Source: JAQWRV01 sp045564915 (GTDB lineage Bacteria; Pseudomonadota; Alphaproteobacteria; Rhodospirillales; Rhodospirillaceae). Taken from it: a stretch of DNA of 64,000 bases. The stretch covers positions 310,001 to 374,000 of the forward strand of contig JBJLGL010000001.1 in assembly GCA_045564915.1 (NCBI GenBank), given 5' to 3'. The position numbers and the translations under genes are program-made. Of this stretch, positions 43,422-52,569 are shown piece after piece (positions within the stretch are counted from its first letter, which is position 1; each line of letters opens with the position of its first letter). The notes under the pieces were generated by a model. The model was not told the origin of the DNA, ran no database searches, and was given only the letters and a program-made list of their open reading frames with translations.

Positions 43422-44662
43422 ATTTTGAACACATCCTCAGAATCATCAACAGAAGGATCTCCTGTTTGCAGTCCTAAAGCCCACTTGCCGACCGGTATGG
43501 CGGCCTTATCCCAAATGAATGAAGTGTGCGCAGCAATAGCACGAATATCACGGAATTGTCGCTGCACCGGGTTATTACCAATTTGGCCTGTAGCCCCCAT
43601 CATTGACACAAGGCGGTCGACAGCTTGAACGCATAGCCGCGCTGCATAAGTGAAAGTCAAGCGTTGCATCACCCAACGCTCGCCAACGACAGCACGTTTG
43701 GCGATCCCATCTTGATGTAGGCCTTCCATTACATCCTTTGTCAGCCTATCTGCTGTTCTGATATCCATGATGGACTCTGCCACTCGCGCCTGAACGCTGT
43801 TTTGACTGGAAACTTTCTCGCCAAACTCCCGGCCCCGTCTAGCCTTGGTAATCTCAAGATAATCTGCAAGAGCACCTTTAGCCGCGCCAATCAGGGGGCC
43901 GACAAAACTAGATTCTAGATAAGGCACTAACTCGACACCGTAAATGTAAGAGTCATGCAGTAATGCGCCAACAGGAGAGCAGCGCGTCATATCATCGCTA
44001 AGCATCGTCAGTTCTTCCGGGACGAACTGATCGGTAGCCTTCAAGCTACTACTACCAGTGCCCTTCAGCCCTTCGGAATACCAATCATCAATGATTTCGT
44101 ATTGATCAGCTCTCAAAAGGGCCATGCGATATGGTGGACGAACATTAGGTGTTAGAGTCTTGGCGGTAGGCACCTGCGCCCCAATTATGGTCCACGACGC
44201 ATGATGAACACCGCTTGCAAAGGCCCATTTGCCGTTTACATGGTAGCCACCCTCAACTTTTGTCATTTCGCCCTCGCCGGCGAAAGCGGAAGCAATAACC
44301 ACATCTGGATCAGGCTCGAATACGGCACGTTGGGCTACTTCGCTAAATCTAGCCACGATCCAGGAATGAGATAGAACAACCGCCACCATCCAGGCCGAGG
44401 ACGCGCACCCTCGAGCAATCTCCTCTGCTAATGTTGTATGGGCACCCCAATCGAGCTCCAGACCGCCAAAACGTTTGGGTGTATAATGCCTACAAAATCC
44501 AGCCACCCTAAAATCCGCCATAGTTTCTTCTGGAATCTGGCGCAGATTCTGGGCCTCGACCGCCCGTTCTTTTACAACAGGAACAAGGCGGCGGGCCTCA
44601 ATAATAAGGTCGTTAAGTTTCAGGACCTGTTTTTCGGGGCTGCGAGCATCATCCATACCCAT
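43418..44662 (-). CDS. HsaA-like flavin-dependent monooxygenase (acyl-CoA dehydrogenase fold)
   Basis: The 414-residue protein has the acyl-CoA-dehydrogenase fold but belongs with group D two-component monooxygenases such as HsaA and the HpaB-type hydroxylase HpaH. Evidence is the N-terminal LVPVVKERAVEAQNLRQIPEE segment, GFCRHYTPKRFGGLELDWG, the GKWAFASGVHHASW strand and a late SMMGATGQIGNNPVQRQFRDIRA block. Such enzymes hydroxylate aromatic or N-containing substrates with reduced flavin from a separate reductase; no reductase gene is here. A paralogue with the same layout is at 60893-62140. Confidence 0.82.
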   Translation of the reverse strand: MGMDDARSPEKQVLKLNDLIIEARRLVPVVKERAVEAQNLRQIPEETMADFRVAGFCRHYTPKRFGGLELDWGAHTTLAEEIARGCASSAWMVAVVLSHSWIVARFSEVAQRAVFEPDPDVVIASAFAGEGEMTKVEGGYHVNGKWAFASGVHHASWTIIGAQVPTAKTLTPNVRPPYRMALLRADQYEIIDDWYSEGLKGTGSSSLKATDQFVPEELTMLSDDMTRCSPVGALLHDSYIYGVELVPYLESSFVGPLIGAAKGALADYLEITKARRGREFGEKVSSQNSVQARVAESIMDIRTADRLTKDVMEGLHQDGIAKRAVVGERWVMQRLTFTYAARLCVQAVDRLVSMMGATGQIGNNPVQRQFRDIRAIAAHTSFIWDKAAIPVGKWALGLQTGDPSVDDSEDVFKI

Positions 44663-44829
44663 AGTATGAGAAGCCTTGCCAGTTCCGTCAAACGCTTACA
44701 ACGCAAAGAAAAAGGGGTCTAGACGTCTGGCGCTCTGATATAACCCCTAGATTCATATTAACTTGTGTGGGCTAAAAAGCGTGTAGTTGGAATTATCTTA
44801 AGCGAATTATGAATTAGTGACTTGGTAGG

Positions 44830-45837
44830 ATGATGAAACGTTTCATTTGCATAGCGCTGAGCGCTATGAATATAGCGCTACCATTGAGTGCAGCCGGTCC
44901 AGTTCCGCTGACCGTTGTAAGTTTCTCCGCACCAGATTCAGCCCATGGCCGACGCTGGATAATCTTTGAGAATGAGGTTAGAGCAACCCTAGGTAATCAG
45001 GTAGACCTTACCATGCTTACTGGTGGCCAGGTCGGGAACGAAGACAATATGCTTGCCAGTCTGCGCCGGGGGCGGGCGCAGATGGGCATTATCTCCATTG
45101 GAGCTTTATCAGCACTAGTGCCAGAACTCTCCCTTTTATCTGCGCCGTTCCTTTTTGAATCCGATGCAGAAGCGGACTTTGTTATGGATGAAGTGCTATT
45201 CAAACCCTATGCAGATTTATTAGCGCAGCGCGGCATCACTCTTATCAAATGGGAAGATGGTGGCTGGCACAATATTTTTGGCCGCAAACCATTAAGGATG
45301 CCAAATCATCTAATAGACTATCGTTTAAGATCCTCCGCTACAGATGCAACACGCTTATTTCTTTCGGCCTTCGGCGCAGATGTCGTTGTTTTGGATTTTG
45401 GTGACATGGTATCCGCATTAGAAACCGGATTAGTCGATGGGGGAGTAACCACATCAATCATTTATCGATTGGCTGGTCTTTACGAAGACGCACCTCACTA
45501 CACCCTGACTCGGCATGCGTTTGCTCCTGGAGCATTGATTGCGAACAAAGCTTGGATACTAGAGACTCCAGAAAAAGTGCTAGAGAAAATAATTGCGGCA
45601 CACGGAACCGCTGATGGTGGACGTAAAGTAGTCCGTACTGAGCGAGAAGAGTCTGAGGATTTCTTGCGACAGGCTGGCGTCAATATTTATGAGCTAAAGC
45701 CGGAACAGAAAAAGCTTTGGGTTGAAGCGGTCAAGCCTATGAATAATAAACTTATCGCTGCGATAGGCGGAGAGGCTAGGCTAATTTATGATCTGGCCCG
45801 CGAAGGCAGAAAGAAATTCCGCGCCCAGGCACGCTAG
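44830..45837 (+). CDS. TRAP transporter DctP-type solute-binding protein
   Basis: The 335-residue protein has a signal peptide (MKRFICIALSAMNIALPLSAA) and the DctP fold: GGQVGNEDNMLASLRRGRAQMG near 65-86 and the conserved Arg-containing segment IDYRLRSSATDATRLFLSAFGADVVVLDFGDMVSALETG, split over residues 160-200, which binds the carboxylate. It should be periplasmic and bind an organic acid. The usual DctQ and DctM membrane genes are absent, so it is an orphan here. An ATG at 44833 is an equally good start. Confidence 0.88.
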   Translation: MMKRFICIALSAMNIALPLSAAGPVPLTVVSFSAPDSAHGRRWIIFENEVRATLGNQVDLTMLTGGQVGNEDNMLASLRRGRAQMGIISIGALSALVPELSLLSAPFLFESDAEADFVMDEVLFKPYADLLAQRGITLIKWEDGGWHNIFGRKPLRMPNHLIDYRLRSSATDATRLFLSAFGADVVVLDFGDMVSALETGLVDGGVTTSIIYRLAGLYEDAPHYTLTRHAFAPGALIANKAWILETPEKVLEKIIAAHGTADGGRKVVRTEREESEDFLRQAGVNIYELKPEQKKLWVEAVKPMNNKLIAAIGGEARLIYDLAREGRKKFRAQAR

Positions 45838-45860
45838 ACATTCTCATGTATTAGGAACTG

Positions 45861-47207
45861 CTAAGTACGTTGACGTAATTCAGAATGCGTCCACAAACCT
45901 ACGGCGACAACAATCAGCAAGGCCGAAATAACCATGGCGAACCCTGCTCCTGCCGGACCGTAGGTCTGGGTCAAGACAACTAGCAGCGGCAGATAAATCA
46001 GTAATATAACAAATGCATTGACCCGGAGCGGGATGCCTGGCCGACCCATGGCGTAAATAGCGGGATCAAAACTGAATCCGGCGATAGTTATTGTCGCAGC
46101 CGCTACTAGCAGTACGAGAGTCGTATAAGCTGGAACAAAACCTTCCCCGAAGACCAGGGAAAGGAACGGTTCTCCGGTCAACACCACTACCAGCAAGATG
46201 GCAATACCAGCCCCACCAGCAATTAAAGCAGCGCGACGAATCAAACCACCGAAGGCATACCACTCATCTTTTGCGCCGAGACGGGCAAATTCTGGATAGA
46301 TAGACTGGGTGAGCAGCTCAGCTGGTTTGGTCAGCGCCGTTGCCACCTCCCTAGCCACCTTGAACAAACCAGCTGCAGCTGGTGTAGCAATAATCCCTAC
46401 CAATAATGTACTCATATGGCCCGTCGCCATCTGTAGAGAGGAATGAAAATTAGATGCAAAGCAAAAGCTCCAAATGCCGGAGTGCGTTTCTGTAATACCA
46501 GTTAGTGACCAGCGCATTCCTGATAAATGACCTTGGCGAAGCCCTTCCCTCCACCCAAGTATTACAAGGGCCAGACCGCCTACAATTCCAGCAACAAACC
46601 AGGCCAGTAAATAAGCCCACAGGGACAATTCAAGGAGTGCCGCGATGGCTACGCCCGCCAAGCGCAAAATAGGGGTAACAGTTACCTGCCAAGCCAGAAT
46701 ATCAAATCGATCATAAAGCCTCAGAAGACCAGTAGGAGTTGCCACAATCGTAAACAGGATCATTAAGCTGTAAGGCTGAGCATATCCGATCACGGTATCA
46801 CTCCACCCAATGTATGGACCAACGAGAGGAGCGGCAAACCAAGCAACAACTGCTCCAATCATCACACCACCAATATCGAGTAGCGTAGTGAAGGAAATTA
46901 AGGTTTGCAGTCCGTTCGTGTCGTCTAATTCCAAGCGGTCTGCCCCATAGCGTATCACCGCCTGCCAGGAATGAAATGTAGTCAGACCTACGATCACTTG
47001 AACGTAAGTCTGCACCAAGATGAGTACACCGAATTGTTCAACGCCAAGGCCGTGGGCTGCTAAGCTAAGATATGCTAAGCCCAGCAAACCAGTAACTGTC
47101 TTCCCCGACAAGAGAAACCCTGCGTTCTTGAACACGCGCAAGAAGACGATATCCGCAAACCACCTGGTCAGCGGCCCCTTTATATGCTGTTCAGATTCTT
47201 TCGACAC
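45861..47207 (-). CDS. Polysaccharide flippase (Wzx/MATE-like, MOP superfamily)
   Basis: The product of about 448 residues has 12 or more hydrophobic segments and looks like Wzx-type lipid-linked oligosaccharide translocases. The N-terminal LLSGKTVTGLLGLAYLSLAAHGLGVEQFGV and the later ALTKPAELLTQSIYPEFARLG segment are typical. It would move an undecaprenyl-linked glycan across the inner membrane. I chose the GTG at 47207, preceded by AAGGG with good spacing; a GTG at 47240 would add eleven residues. It is separate from the main glycan region and divergent from a nucleotidyltransferase. Confidence 0.86.
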   Translation of the reverse strand: MSKESEQHIKGPLTRWFADIVFLRVFKNAGFLLSGKTVTGLLGLAYLSLAAHGLGVEQFGVLILVQTYVQVIVGLTTFHSWQAVIRYGADRLELDDTNGLQTLISFTTLLDIGGVMIGAVVAWFAAPLVGPYIGWSDTVIGYAQPYSLMILFTIVATPTGLLRLYDRFDILAWQVTVTPILRLAGVAIAALLELSLWAYLLAWFVAGIVGGLALVILGWREGLRQGHLSGMRWSLTGITETHSGIWSFCFASNFHSSLQMATGHMSTLLVGIIATPAAAGLFKVAREVATALTKPAELLTQSIYPEFARLGAKDEWYAFGGLIRRAALIAGGAGIAILLVVVLTGEPFLSLVFGEGFVPAYTTLVLLVAAATITIAGFSFDPAIYAMGRPGIPLRVNAFVILLIYLPLLVVLTQTYGPAGAGFAMVISALLIVVAVGLWTHSELRQRT

Positions 47208-47328
47208 TATTTTCCCTTCTGGGTATTGTTTCTTCCGCACAAAACCTAGAAGCTTCTAACCTGCGAAGGCGCGCACTATAATGCGTCAGTTGCTTCAGAT
47301 GATATGAGACTGTGTTAGCTTCTGTTCC

Positions 47329-48153
47329 ATGGCAAATATAGGCAATAAGAGTCAAAACTTCACTGCTATTGTGCTGGCTGCTAGCAGGGGCGGCCCTGAA
47401 GATTCCGTGGCGCAGATTCAAAGCAAAAGTCATAAATGTCTCGTCAGCCTCAATGGCTCGGCCATGATTCAACGTGTCATTCAGGCTATTTTAGACACAC
47501 CACAAGTCAAACGTATCTTTGTCTCGATTGATGATCCATCTGCTCTCCTTGAGATCCCTCAAGTAGCAGCCTTAATGGATCACGGCTCGATAGAGGTCCT
47601 TACGAGTAAAGGCACAATATCGGAAAGTTTGGTCGCTGCAACTAAAGAGATTGAAAACCCCTACCCCTTGATAGTTACAGCCGGTGACAATGCATTGCAT
47701 ACCGCGGAAATGCTCGAGTTCTTTTGCAAAGAAATAAATTCGGGTGAAGCTGATGCATATATTGCAATGACCGACGCACGGCTCATTCTAAAAAAATACC
47801 CTCAGGGCAGGCGCGCATTTCACCAGCTCAAAGACGGTGCCTATTCAAGCTGCAATCTTTATGGTGTGACCAGCACGGTAGGTCTGCGCGGCGCAAGGCC
47901 CTTCGCGACCGGTGGGCAGTTTGGCAAGAAACCATGGCGTATTGCCATAGGCTTTGGGCTGTGGTCACTTTTGCTCTACAAGATGAAATGGATTACCCTT
48001 GAGGGTGTGGCCAAGCGTATATCAAGATTAATCAATGGGAAGGCCAGCGTAGTGTTGATGCCCTGGGCGGAAGGGCCGATAGACGTAGATAATCCTCAAG
48101 ATTACGCACTGGTTACAAATATATTAAAAGGCAGAGAAGGCGACAAGGAATAG
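47329..48153 (+). CDS. MobA-like nucleotidyltransferase (GT-A fold)
   Basis: The 274-residue protein has the start of a nucleotidyltransferase: a TAIVLAASRGG stretch, Lys in SKSHKCLVSLNGSAMIQRVI, VTAGDNALHT where the metal-binding Asp is expected, and a closing PIDVDNPQDY motif, as in MobA-type and sugar-1-phosphate nucleotidyltransferases. The glycine-rich loop is atypical because the GGxxxRM part is reduced. It probably activates a sugar or alditol phosphate. It is divergent from the flippase and convergent with a PhyH-type gene. Confidence 0.78.
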   Translation: MANIGNKSQNFTAIVLAASRGGPEDSVAQIQSKSHKCLVSLNGSAMIQRVIQAILDTPQVKRIFVSIDDPSALLEIPQVAALMDHGSIEVLTSKGTISESLVAATKEIENPYPLIVTAGDNALHTAEMLEFFCKEINSGEADAYIAMTDARLILKKYPQGRRAFHQLKDGAYSSCNLYGVTSTVGLRGARPFATGGQFGKKPWRIAIGFGLWSLLLYKMKWITLEGVAKRISRLINGKASVVLMPWAEGPIDVDNPQDYALVTNILKGREGDKE

Positions 48154-48202
48154 CCTTGCGAGCAGGATGCTGTGGTGATGCATTGTGTCGGGGATACTAT
48201 TC

Positions 48203-49066
48203 TCATGAACTACACTTCCGTTTCCATGTTGCAGGAAATAACGCATCCGGAATGGGGCCACCTTCGACAAGCAAGTTACTAGCTTGAAAAGGCGAAGTTC
48301 TTGAGGTGGGATTATACTCATAACGAATATCACTACCTAGCCAGCGCAAGGAAAATCCAAGTCGACGGCCTTCCACACCCGCCTTGCGAGGCAATGAGGC
48401 GTGAATAGTCTTGGGGTGAATTACCAGCATATCGCCAGCCTTGACTTCCCAAACGCGTATGTCAGCATCTTTTGCCGTGACCCTTTCCAATAACTCACTC
48501 CAAGGATGAAAGTTGTCGGGCACCTCGACTCCTTCCATGGCCCAGGAACTTTTGTAGCGATGCAAGTCGTTACTAGAGCCGACTAAGGTTTGTAACGGAG
48601 CATTTTTGCGGTCCACATCCGTTAAGGCAATCCACATGGATGGGCTGTGACTGCCGGACAAAGGAAACAAACATTCATCGTTATGCCACGGAGTAGCGGT
48701 TTCAGCGGCTTCGCCCTCTTTCATAAATGTCCCATCCATCCACGGTCGCATCTCGTCTGATCCGATTACGTCAGCTACAATGTGGGCTAGGTCTGACTCT
48801 TCCACCAATGCTCGCATTTCAGTAGAGCGATGATAGACATTGGTCAAACGCGTGTACCCGCCATGGTCTTCAAACTCAACACTGCGCGCTACTTCGTTCT
48901 TACCAAACTTTAAGGTGCCCCTACGTAGGCCATGAACAATATCATCAATAACCTTTGTCATCTGGGCTGCCCAATGAGTGCCTACGGCACTACGAACGTG
49001 GGCTACACCAATATCTGCATAAGCTTTTATTGTTCCAGGCGCCACTTTGGGGTGGTGTATGGCCAT
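48203..49066 (-). CDS. PhyH-family Fe(II)/2-oxoglutarate dioxygenase
   Basis: The 287-residue protein is a second phytanoyl-CoA dioxygenase-like oxygenase. The metal triad is His128-x-Asp130 (TPWHNDECLF) and His222 (IHASLPRK), with Arg233/234 in EGRRLGFSLRW as the likely 2-oxoglutarate contact. The middle segment DVDRKNAPLQTLVGSSNDLHRYK is common in small-molecule hydroxylases of this group. The ATG at 49066 has GGAGG eight bases upstream and is preferred over a longer start at 49114. The substrate is unknown. Confidence 0.84.
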   Translation of the reverse strand: MAIHHPKVAPGTIKAYADIGVAHVRSAVGTHWAAQMTKVIDDIVHGLRRGTLKFGKNEVARSVEFEDHGGYTRLTNVYHRSTEMRALVEESDLAHIVADVIGSDEMRPWMDGTFMKEGEAAETATPWHNDECLFPLSGSHSPSMWIALTDVDRKNAPLQTLVGSSNDLHRYKSSWAMEGVEVPDNFHPWSELLERVTAKDADIRVWEVKAGDMLVIHPKTIHASLPRKAGVEGRRLGFSLRWLGSDIRYEYNPTSRTSPFQASNLLVEGGPIPDALFPATWKRKCSS

Positions 49067-49296
49067 GACTCTGCCTCCGCATTCATTACGGAATATGTTA
49101 TACAAAAAGTACACTTAGGAGCAGATGAATTATTTCCGAATGTGCATCTTTCGGACAGTGCTAATGGCGGAACACTTAATGGCTATGGCCTCTCCATATC
49201 AACCAACCAGCATAATCTAGCTAAGAATTGATAGCTTCCAGCGAATGATCTATCCCAAAGCACTGCCCTGTTCAGTCCAGAACCTGAAAGTACCGT

Positions 49297-50010
49297 ATGA
49301 GCAAGAATTTTAGAGAATTAGATTATCGCAAGACACCGGTCGGCGAACTGAGCTTGCGCAGACGAAAATTACTCAATACAGGCGAAGAAATCTATGAGAT
49401 AAAACTTGGAGATGAATTCCTAATGTCGAGTCTGTTCACTACCTCGGAAATTGCTCTAGCCGATTTAGGTATCGCCGCCTGTTCAGGCAAAGACCTTGAT
49501 GTAGTAGTTGGTGGCTTGGGGCTAGGCTACACAGCGAAGGCTGTATTGAATCACGATTCCGTTAGTACGCTTCTCGTTGTTGATGCCCTGGAGGCTGTCA
49601 TCGATTGGCATTCAACCGGCCTCTTACCACTTGGGGCGGAACTACTCAAAGATCCACGGTGCCGGTTTATTCATGGTAATTTCTTTGAGATGTCTGCTGC
49701 ACTAGCAGGTTTTGATACTGACCACCCAAAACGCATGTTCGACGCCATCCTTGTCGATATTGACCATTCTCCCAAAGCGTTGCTAGATCCAGGAAATGCG
49801 AGATTCTATCAGCCGAGGGGATTACGTACCCTCAAAACGCATCTAAAAGCAGGCGGAATTTTTGGCCTTTGGTCTAATGAACCACCGGACGAATTTTTTG
49901 TCTCCCAGCTAGAAACCGTTTTTGCTGATGCCCGCGGTGAACCAGTGATTTTCCACAATCCGCTTCAAGACACAAAAGTAATCCAAACAGTTTATCTTGC
50001 TTGGGTTTAA
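49297..50010 (+). CDS. Spermidine-synthase-like SAM-fold protein
   Basis: The 237-residue protein has a Rossmann-type methyltransferase fold like spermidine synthases and their relatives: VVVGGLGLGYTAKAVL near 69-84 as motif I, LLVVDALEAVIDWH as the acidic motif, and FDAILVDIDHSPKALLDP. In true spermidine synthases DxDxxxE and decarboxy-SAM contacts are distinct; here the match is general, so it may be a methyltransferase or an aminopropyltransferase-like protein. It precedes the nitrile hydratase operon by 187 bases. A functional link is not shown. Confidence 0.72.
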   Translation: MSKNFRELDYRKTPVGELSLRRRKLLNTGEEIYEIKLGDEFLMSSLFTTSEIALADLGIAACSGKDLDVVVGGLGLGYTAKAVLNHDSVSTLLVVDALEAVIDWHSTGLLPLGAELLKDPRCRFIHGNFFEMSAALAGFDTDHPKRMFDAILVDIDHSPKALLDPGNARFYQPRGLRTLKTHLKAGGIFGLWSNEPPDEFFVSQLETVFADARGEPVIFHNPLQDTKVIQTVYLAWV

Positions 50011-50113
50011 GCGTAGGAGATACGGGCACCGAAAATGCTACCTCGGTATACTTTTATTGCTTCATTAGGCCTCAATCCTTCGCCAAATTAGAGAAGTACA
50101 CTGCCATGTTATT

Positions 50114-50143
50114 AGCGCACAATTATTGTTTTCCTGGTGCGCT
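50114..50143. promoter_or_regulatory. Inverted repeat upstream of the nitrile hydratase operon
   Basis: AGCGCAC (50114-50120) and GTGCGCT (50137-50143) form a perfect 7-bp inverted repeat with a 16-base spacer, about 55 bases before the first gene. It could be a dimeric regulator site or a 5' UTR hairpin. No cobalt-type regulator motif is recognised. Confidence 0.3.
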
Positions 50144-50197
50144 GGATCGCGTATCTTCGACCAAAGTCATAGGCGACAAAATTGAGGAGAGACCCGC

Positions 50198-50821
50198 ATG
50201 CCACACGACTCGCATGATCATGACCATACTGAGCCCCCATCAGACCTAGCGCTTCGGGTTAAAGCGCTAGAAACCGCGCTTACACGCAAGGGTTACGTAA
50301 ATACCGAAGCTATCGACGCTGTGATAGACACCTTCGAGAACAAAATCGGACCACGCAACGGAGCGAAAGTTGTGGCCAAGGCCTGGAGTTGTCCGGACTT
50401 CAAAAAGCGTTTACTCGACGACGCGTCAGCTGCCTGTGCTGAGCTAGGATTTACTGGACAGCAAGGTGAACAGCTAAAGGCTGTGGAAAATACAAGTGAC
50501 GTTCACAACTTGGTAGTTTGCACCTTATGTTCGTGCTACCCTTGGCCCGTATTAGGGCTTCCTCCAAGCTGGTACAAAAGCCACGCCTATCGATCCCGAT
50601 CAGTAATTGAACCGCGTGAAGTACTTAAAGAGTTCGATGTCGCCGTTCCTGAAAACAAAGAAGTGCGGGTCTGGGACTCAACCGCCGAGCTACGCTACTT
50701 GGTTTTACCCACTCGCCCTGATGGGACTGAGAACTTAAGCGAAGAGGAACTGGCTGACTTAGTAACCCGCGACAGTATGATCGGGGCGGGAATCATACCA
50801 AGCAAGAAAACAAAAAGTTAA
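50198..50821 (+). CDS. Nitrile hydratase alpha subunit (cobalt-type)
   Basis: The 207-residue protein is a nitrile hydratase alpha chain. The metal claw is CTLCSC at residues 108-113 (Cys108, Cys111, Ser112, Cys113), with Thr after the first Cys as in cobalt enzymes (iron types have Ser), followed by YPWPVLGLPPSWYKSHAYR. The enzyme hydrates nitriles to amides in the cytoplasm using an oxidised-cysteine Co(III) centre. The N-terminus is rich in His and Asp (MPHDSHDHDH), which might hold metal. It starts an operon of alpha, beta1, beta2 and activator genes with gaps of 7, -1 and -4 bases. GAGGAG precedes the ATG. Confidence 0.93.
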   Translation: MPHDSHDHDHTEPPSDLALRVKALETALTRKGYVNTEAIDAVIDTFENKIGPRNGAKVVAKAWSCPDFKKRLLDDASAACAELGFTGQQGEQLKAVENTSDVHNLVVCTLCSCYPWPVLGLPPSWYKSHAYRSRSVIEPREVLKEFDVAVPENKEVRVWDSTAELRYLVLPTRPDGTENLSEEELADLVTRDSMIGAGIIPSKKTKS

Positions 50822-50828
50822 GAGCATC

Positions 50829-51521
50829 ATGACAAATAGTATTCATGATATGGGCGGTATGCACGGCTTTGGAGCTGTTACCCAGGCGCCCAACGACCCC
50901 ATCTTTCACGAAGAATGGGAAGCCCGTATTTGCGGAATATTGCTAGCCAGCCTCGGTCTGTTTGGCGTATCACTCGACAACGTTCGGTCACGTATGGAGC
51001 TCATCCCTCCAGGGACATACTTGAAGACCCCCTACTACGCAAAGTGGGTGATGGCATTAGAAAATCTGGTAACAGAAAAGGGAATCGCAACACAGAGTGA
51101 GCTAGAGGCTTTGGCCCAAGGTGAGGAAATAGCACTTGAAAAAGATATGCAGCCTATTCCGACTGATGGGCTGCTGGATTTCATTAATACGGGCGCCACG
51201 GCGGCACGACAAATTGAGAGCAAACCTCTGTTTGCATTAGGCGATACGGTTAGAGCAAGGAACATAAACTCGATGGGACACACCCGCCTACCCCGCTATG
51301 TGCGTGGTAAATTGGGCACCGTCATCGCCGACTGTGGTGGGCAAATTTACCCAGAAGTGAGCGCACGGCTTGAAGGTGATGGGCCGGAGAGGCTCTACAG
51401 TATAAAATTCAGCGCACGGGAATTGTGGGGGTTAGGTGCCAACATCAACGACACTGTATGTGTTGACCTTTGGGAGCCGTATTTGGAGTTGTGCCCTGCT
51501 GAAACAGAGATGCATGATTAA
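50829..51521 (+). CDS. Nitrile hydratase beta subunit (first copy)
   Basis: The 230-residue protein aligns with nitrile hydratase beta chains end to end: MTNSIHDMGGMHGFG opening, DPIFHEEWE, then the two arginines that contact the oxidised metal-bound cysteines, Arg53 (DNVRSR) and Arg153 (GHTRLPRYVRGKLG), and the closing ELWGLGANINDTVCVDLWEPYLE. It should form the heterodimer with the alpha chain encoded seven bases upstream. Both key Arg are present, so it looks catalytically competent. The stop overlaps the next start (TAATG). Confidence 0.92.
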   Translation: MTNSIHDMGGMHGFGAVTQAPNDPIFHEEWEARICGILLASLGLFGVSLDNVRSRMELIPPGTYLKTPYYAKWVMALENLVTEKGIATQSELEALAQGEEIALEKDMQPIPTDGLLDFINTGATAARQIESKPLFALGDTVRARNINSMGHTRLPRYVRGKLGTVIADCGGQIYPEVSARLEGDGPERLYSIKFSARELWGLGANINDTVCVDLWEPYLELCPAETEMHD

Positions 51522-52219
51522 TGTCCAATACCATCCATGATATGGGAGGTACATATGGCTATGGGCGCATCCCCTTGGAAGCGAACGAGCCGGTATTTCA
51601 CGAGACTTGGGAAGGCCGAGTGCTAGGTCTTATGATAACTACGTCACCGCATCTTAAAGGTAATATCGATAATACTCGTCATATGTCGGAGACGATGCTG
51701 CCGGACAAGTACCTTACATACAAATACTATGAACGCTGGTTCGTCCGCATGGAAAAAGCATGCGTCGCCAAAGGCTTGGTGACATTTGATGAGCTGGCAA
51801 ATCTTCGCACACGCATGGAAACGGGTGTAAAACGAGAAAGAGACATGCCGGAAAAGAAAATCGCTGCGGCGCTGTCACCAGATGACGTTCGCCGCAACTT
51901 CGCGTCTGGCCGTAACTACTCTCGTAAGCTTGACAAGCCTAAAGAGTTCCGTATCGGAGAAATCGTACGTGCTAAGAATATGCACCCGAAGGAGCACACC
52001 CGCCTTCCCCGCTACGCCCGCGGCAAAGTAGGTGTCATCACCGCTGATCATGGTGGACAAGTTTTCCCTGATACCAACGCAACTTTTTCCGGCGAAGGCC
52101 CTGAGTGCCTTTACACAGTGCGCTTCAAAGCAACGGAGTTGTGGGGGTGGGACTCTAATTTATGGGACACAGTATGTATTGACATGTGGGAACCATACCT
52201 TGAGAAAATAGACTCATGA
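51521..52219 (+). CDS. Second nitrile hydratase beta-type subunit
   Basis: The 232-residue protein is a full-length paralogue of the preceding beta chain: MSNTIHDMGGTYGYG opening, EPVFHETWEGR, Arg53 (DNTRHM), Arg161 (EHTRLPRYARGKVG), and ELWGWDSNLWDTVCIDMWEPYLE at the end. Both active-site Arg are kept. Tandem full-length beta chains beside a single alpha chain are not the usual alpha-beta or split three-chain layout. It could pair with the same alpha chain as an alternative or mixed subunit. It is coupled to both neighbours by 1- and 4-base overlaps. Confidence 0.9.
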   Translation: MSNTIHDMGGTYGYGRIPLEANEPVFHETWEGRVLGLMITTSPHLKGNIDNTRHMSETMLPDKYLTYKYYERWFVRMEKACVAKGLVTFDELANLRTRMETGVKRERDMPEKKIAAALSPDDVRRNFASGRNYSRKLDKPKEFRIGEIVRAKNMHPKEHTRLPRYARGKVGVITADHGGQVFPDTNATFSGEGPECLYTVRFKATELWGWDSNLWDTVCIDMWEPYLEKIDS

Positions 52220-52569
52220 TTAAACCGCAGTCTTTTGAAGGCCTCTTGCCGAAGACAATGGATGAACCTTTGTTTAGTGAGCCTTGGCAAGCGCAAGCCT
52301 TTGCATTGACAGTAACACTGCATAGTAGCGGTCTTTTCACTTGGGATGAATGGGCCGAAACCCTGGGCGGAGAAATTGCGAAAGACAAAGAACATGGAGA
52401 AAATATAGATAGCTCAAACTACTATTCTTTGTGGTTGTCTGCACTAGAAAGTCTAGTCGCCGTTAAGGGTGCGATAACGATGGCAGACCTATTAGCGCTA
52501 AGAGAAGCTTGGAAAGAAAACTACTTAACCACCCCCCATGGCCAGCCTATCCCTGAGCCAGATATCTAA
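52216..52569 (+). CDS. Nitrile hydratase accessory/activator protein
   Basis: The 117-residue protein matches the small nitrile hydratase accessory family: DEPLFSEPWQAQAFALTVTL near 16-35 and GLFTWDEWAETLGGEI near 40-55, resembling the N-terminal half of a beta chain. These proteins help insert cobalt and swap subunits during maturation of the enzyme. It overlaps the second beta gene by 4 bases, and its last codons overlap the convergent MFS gene by 4 bases. There is no cysteine-rich motif, as expected for a chaperone-type activator. Confidence 0.86.
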   Translation: MIKPQSFEGLLPKTMDEPLFSEPWQAQAFALTVTLHSSGLFTWDEWAETLGGEIAKDKEHGENIDSSNYYSLWLSALESLVAVKGAITMADLLALREAWKENYLTTPHGQPIPEPDI

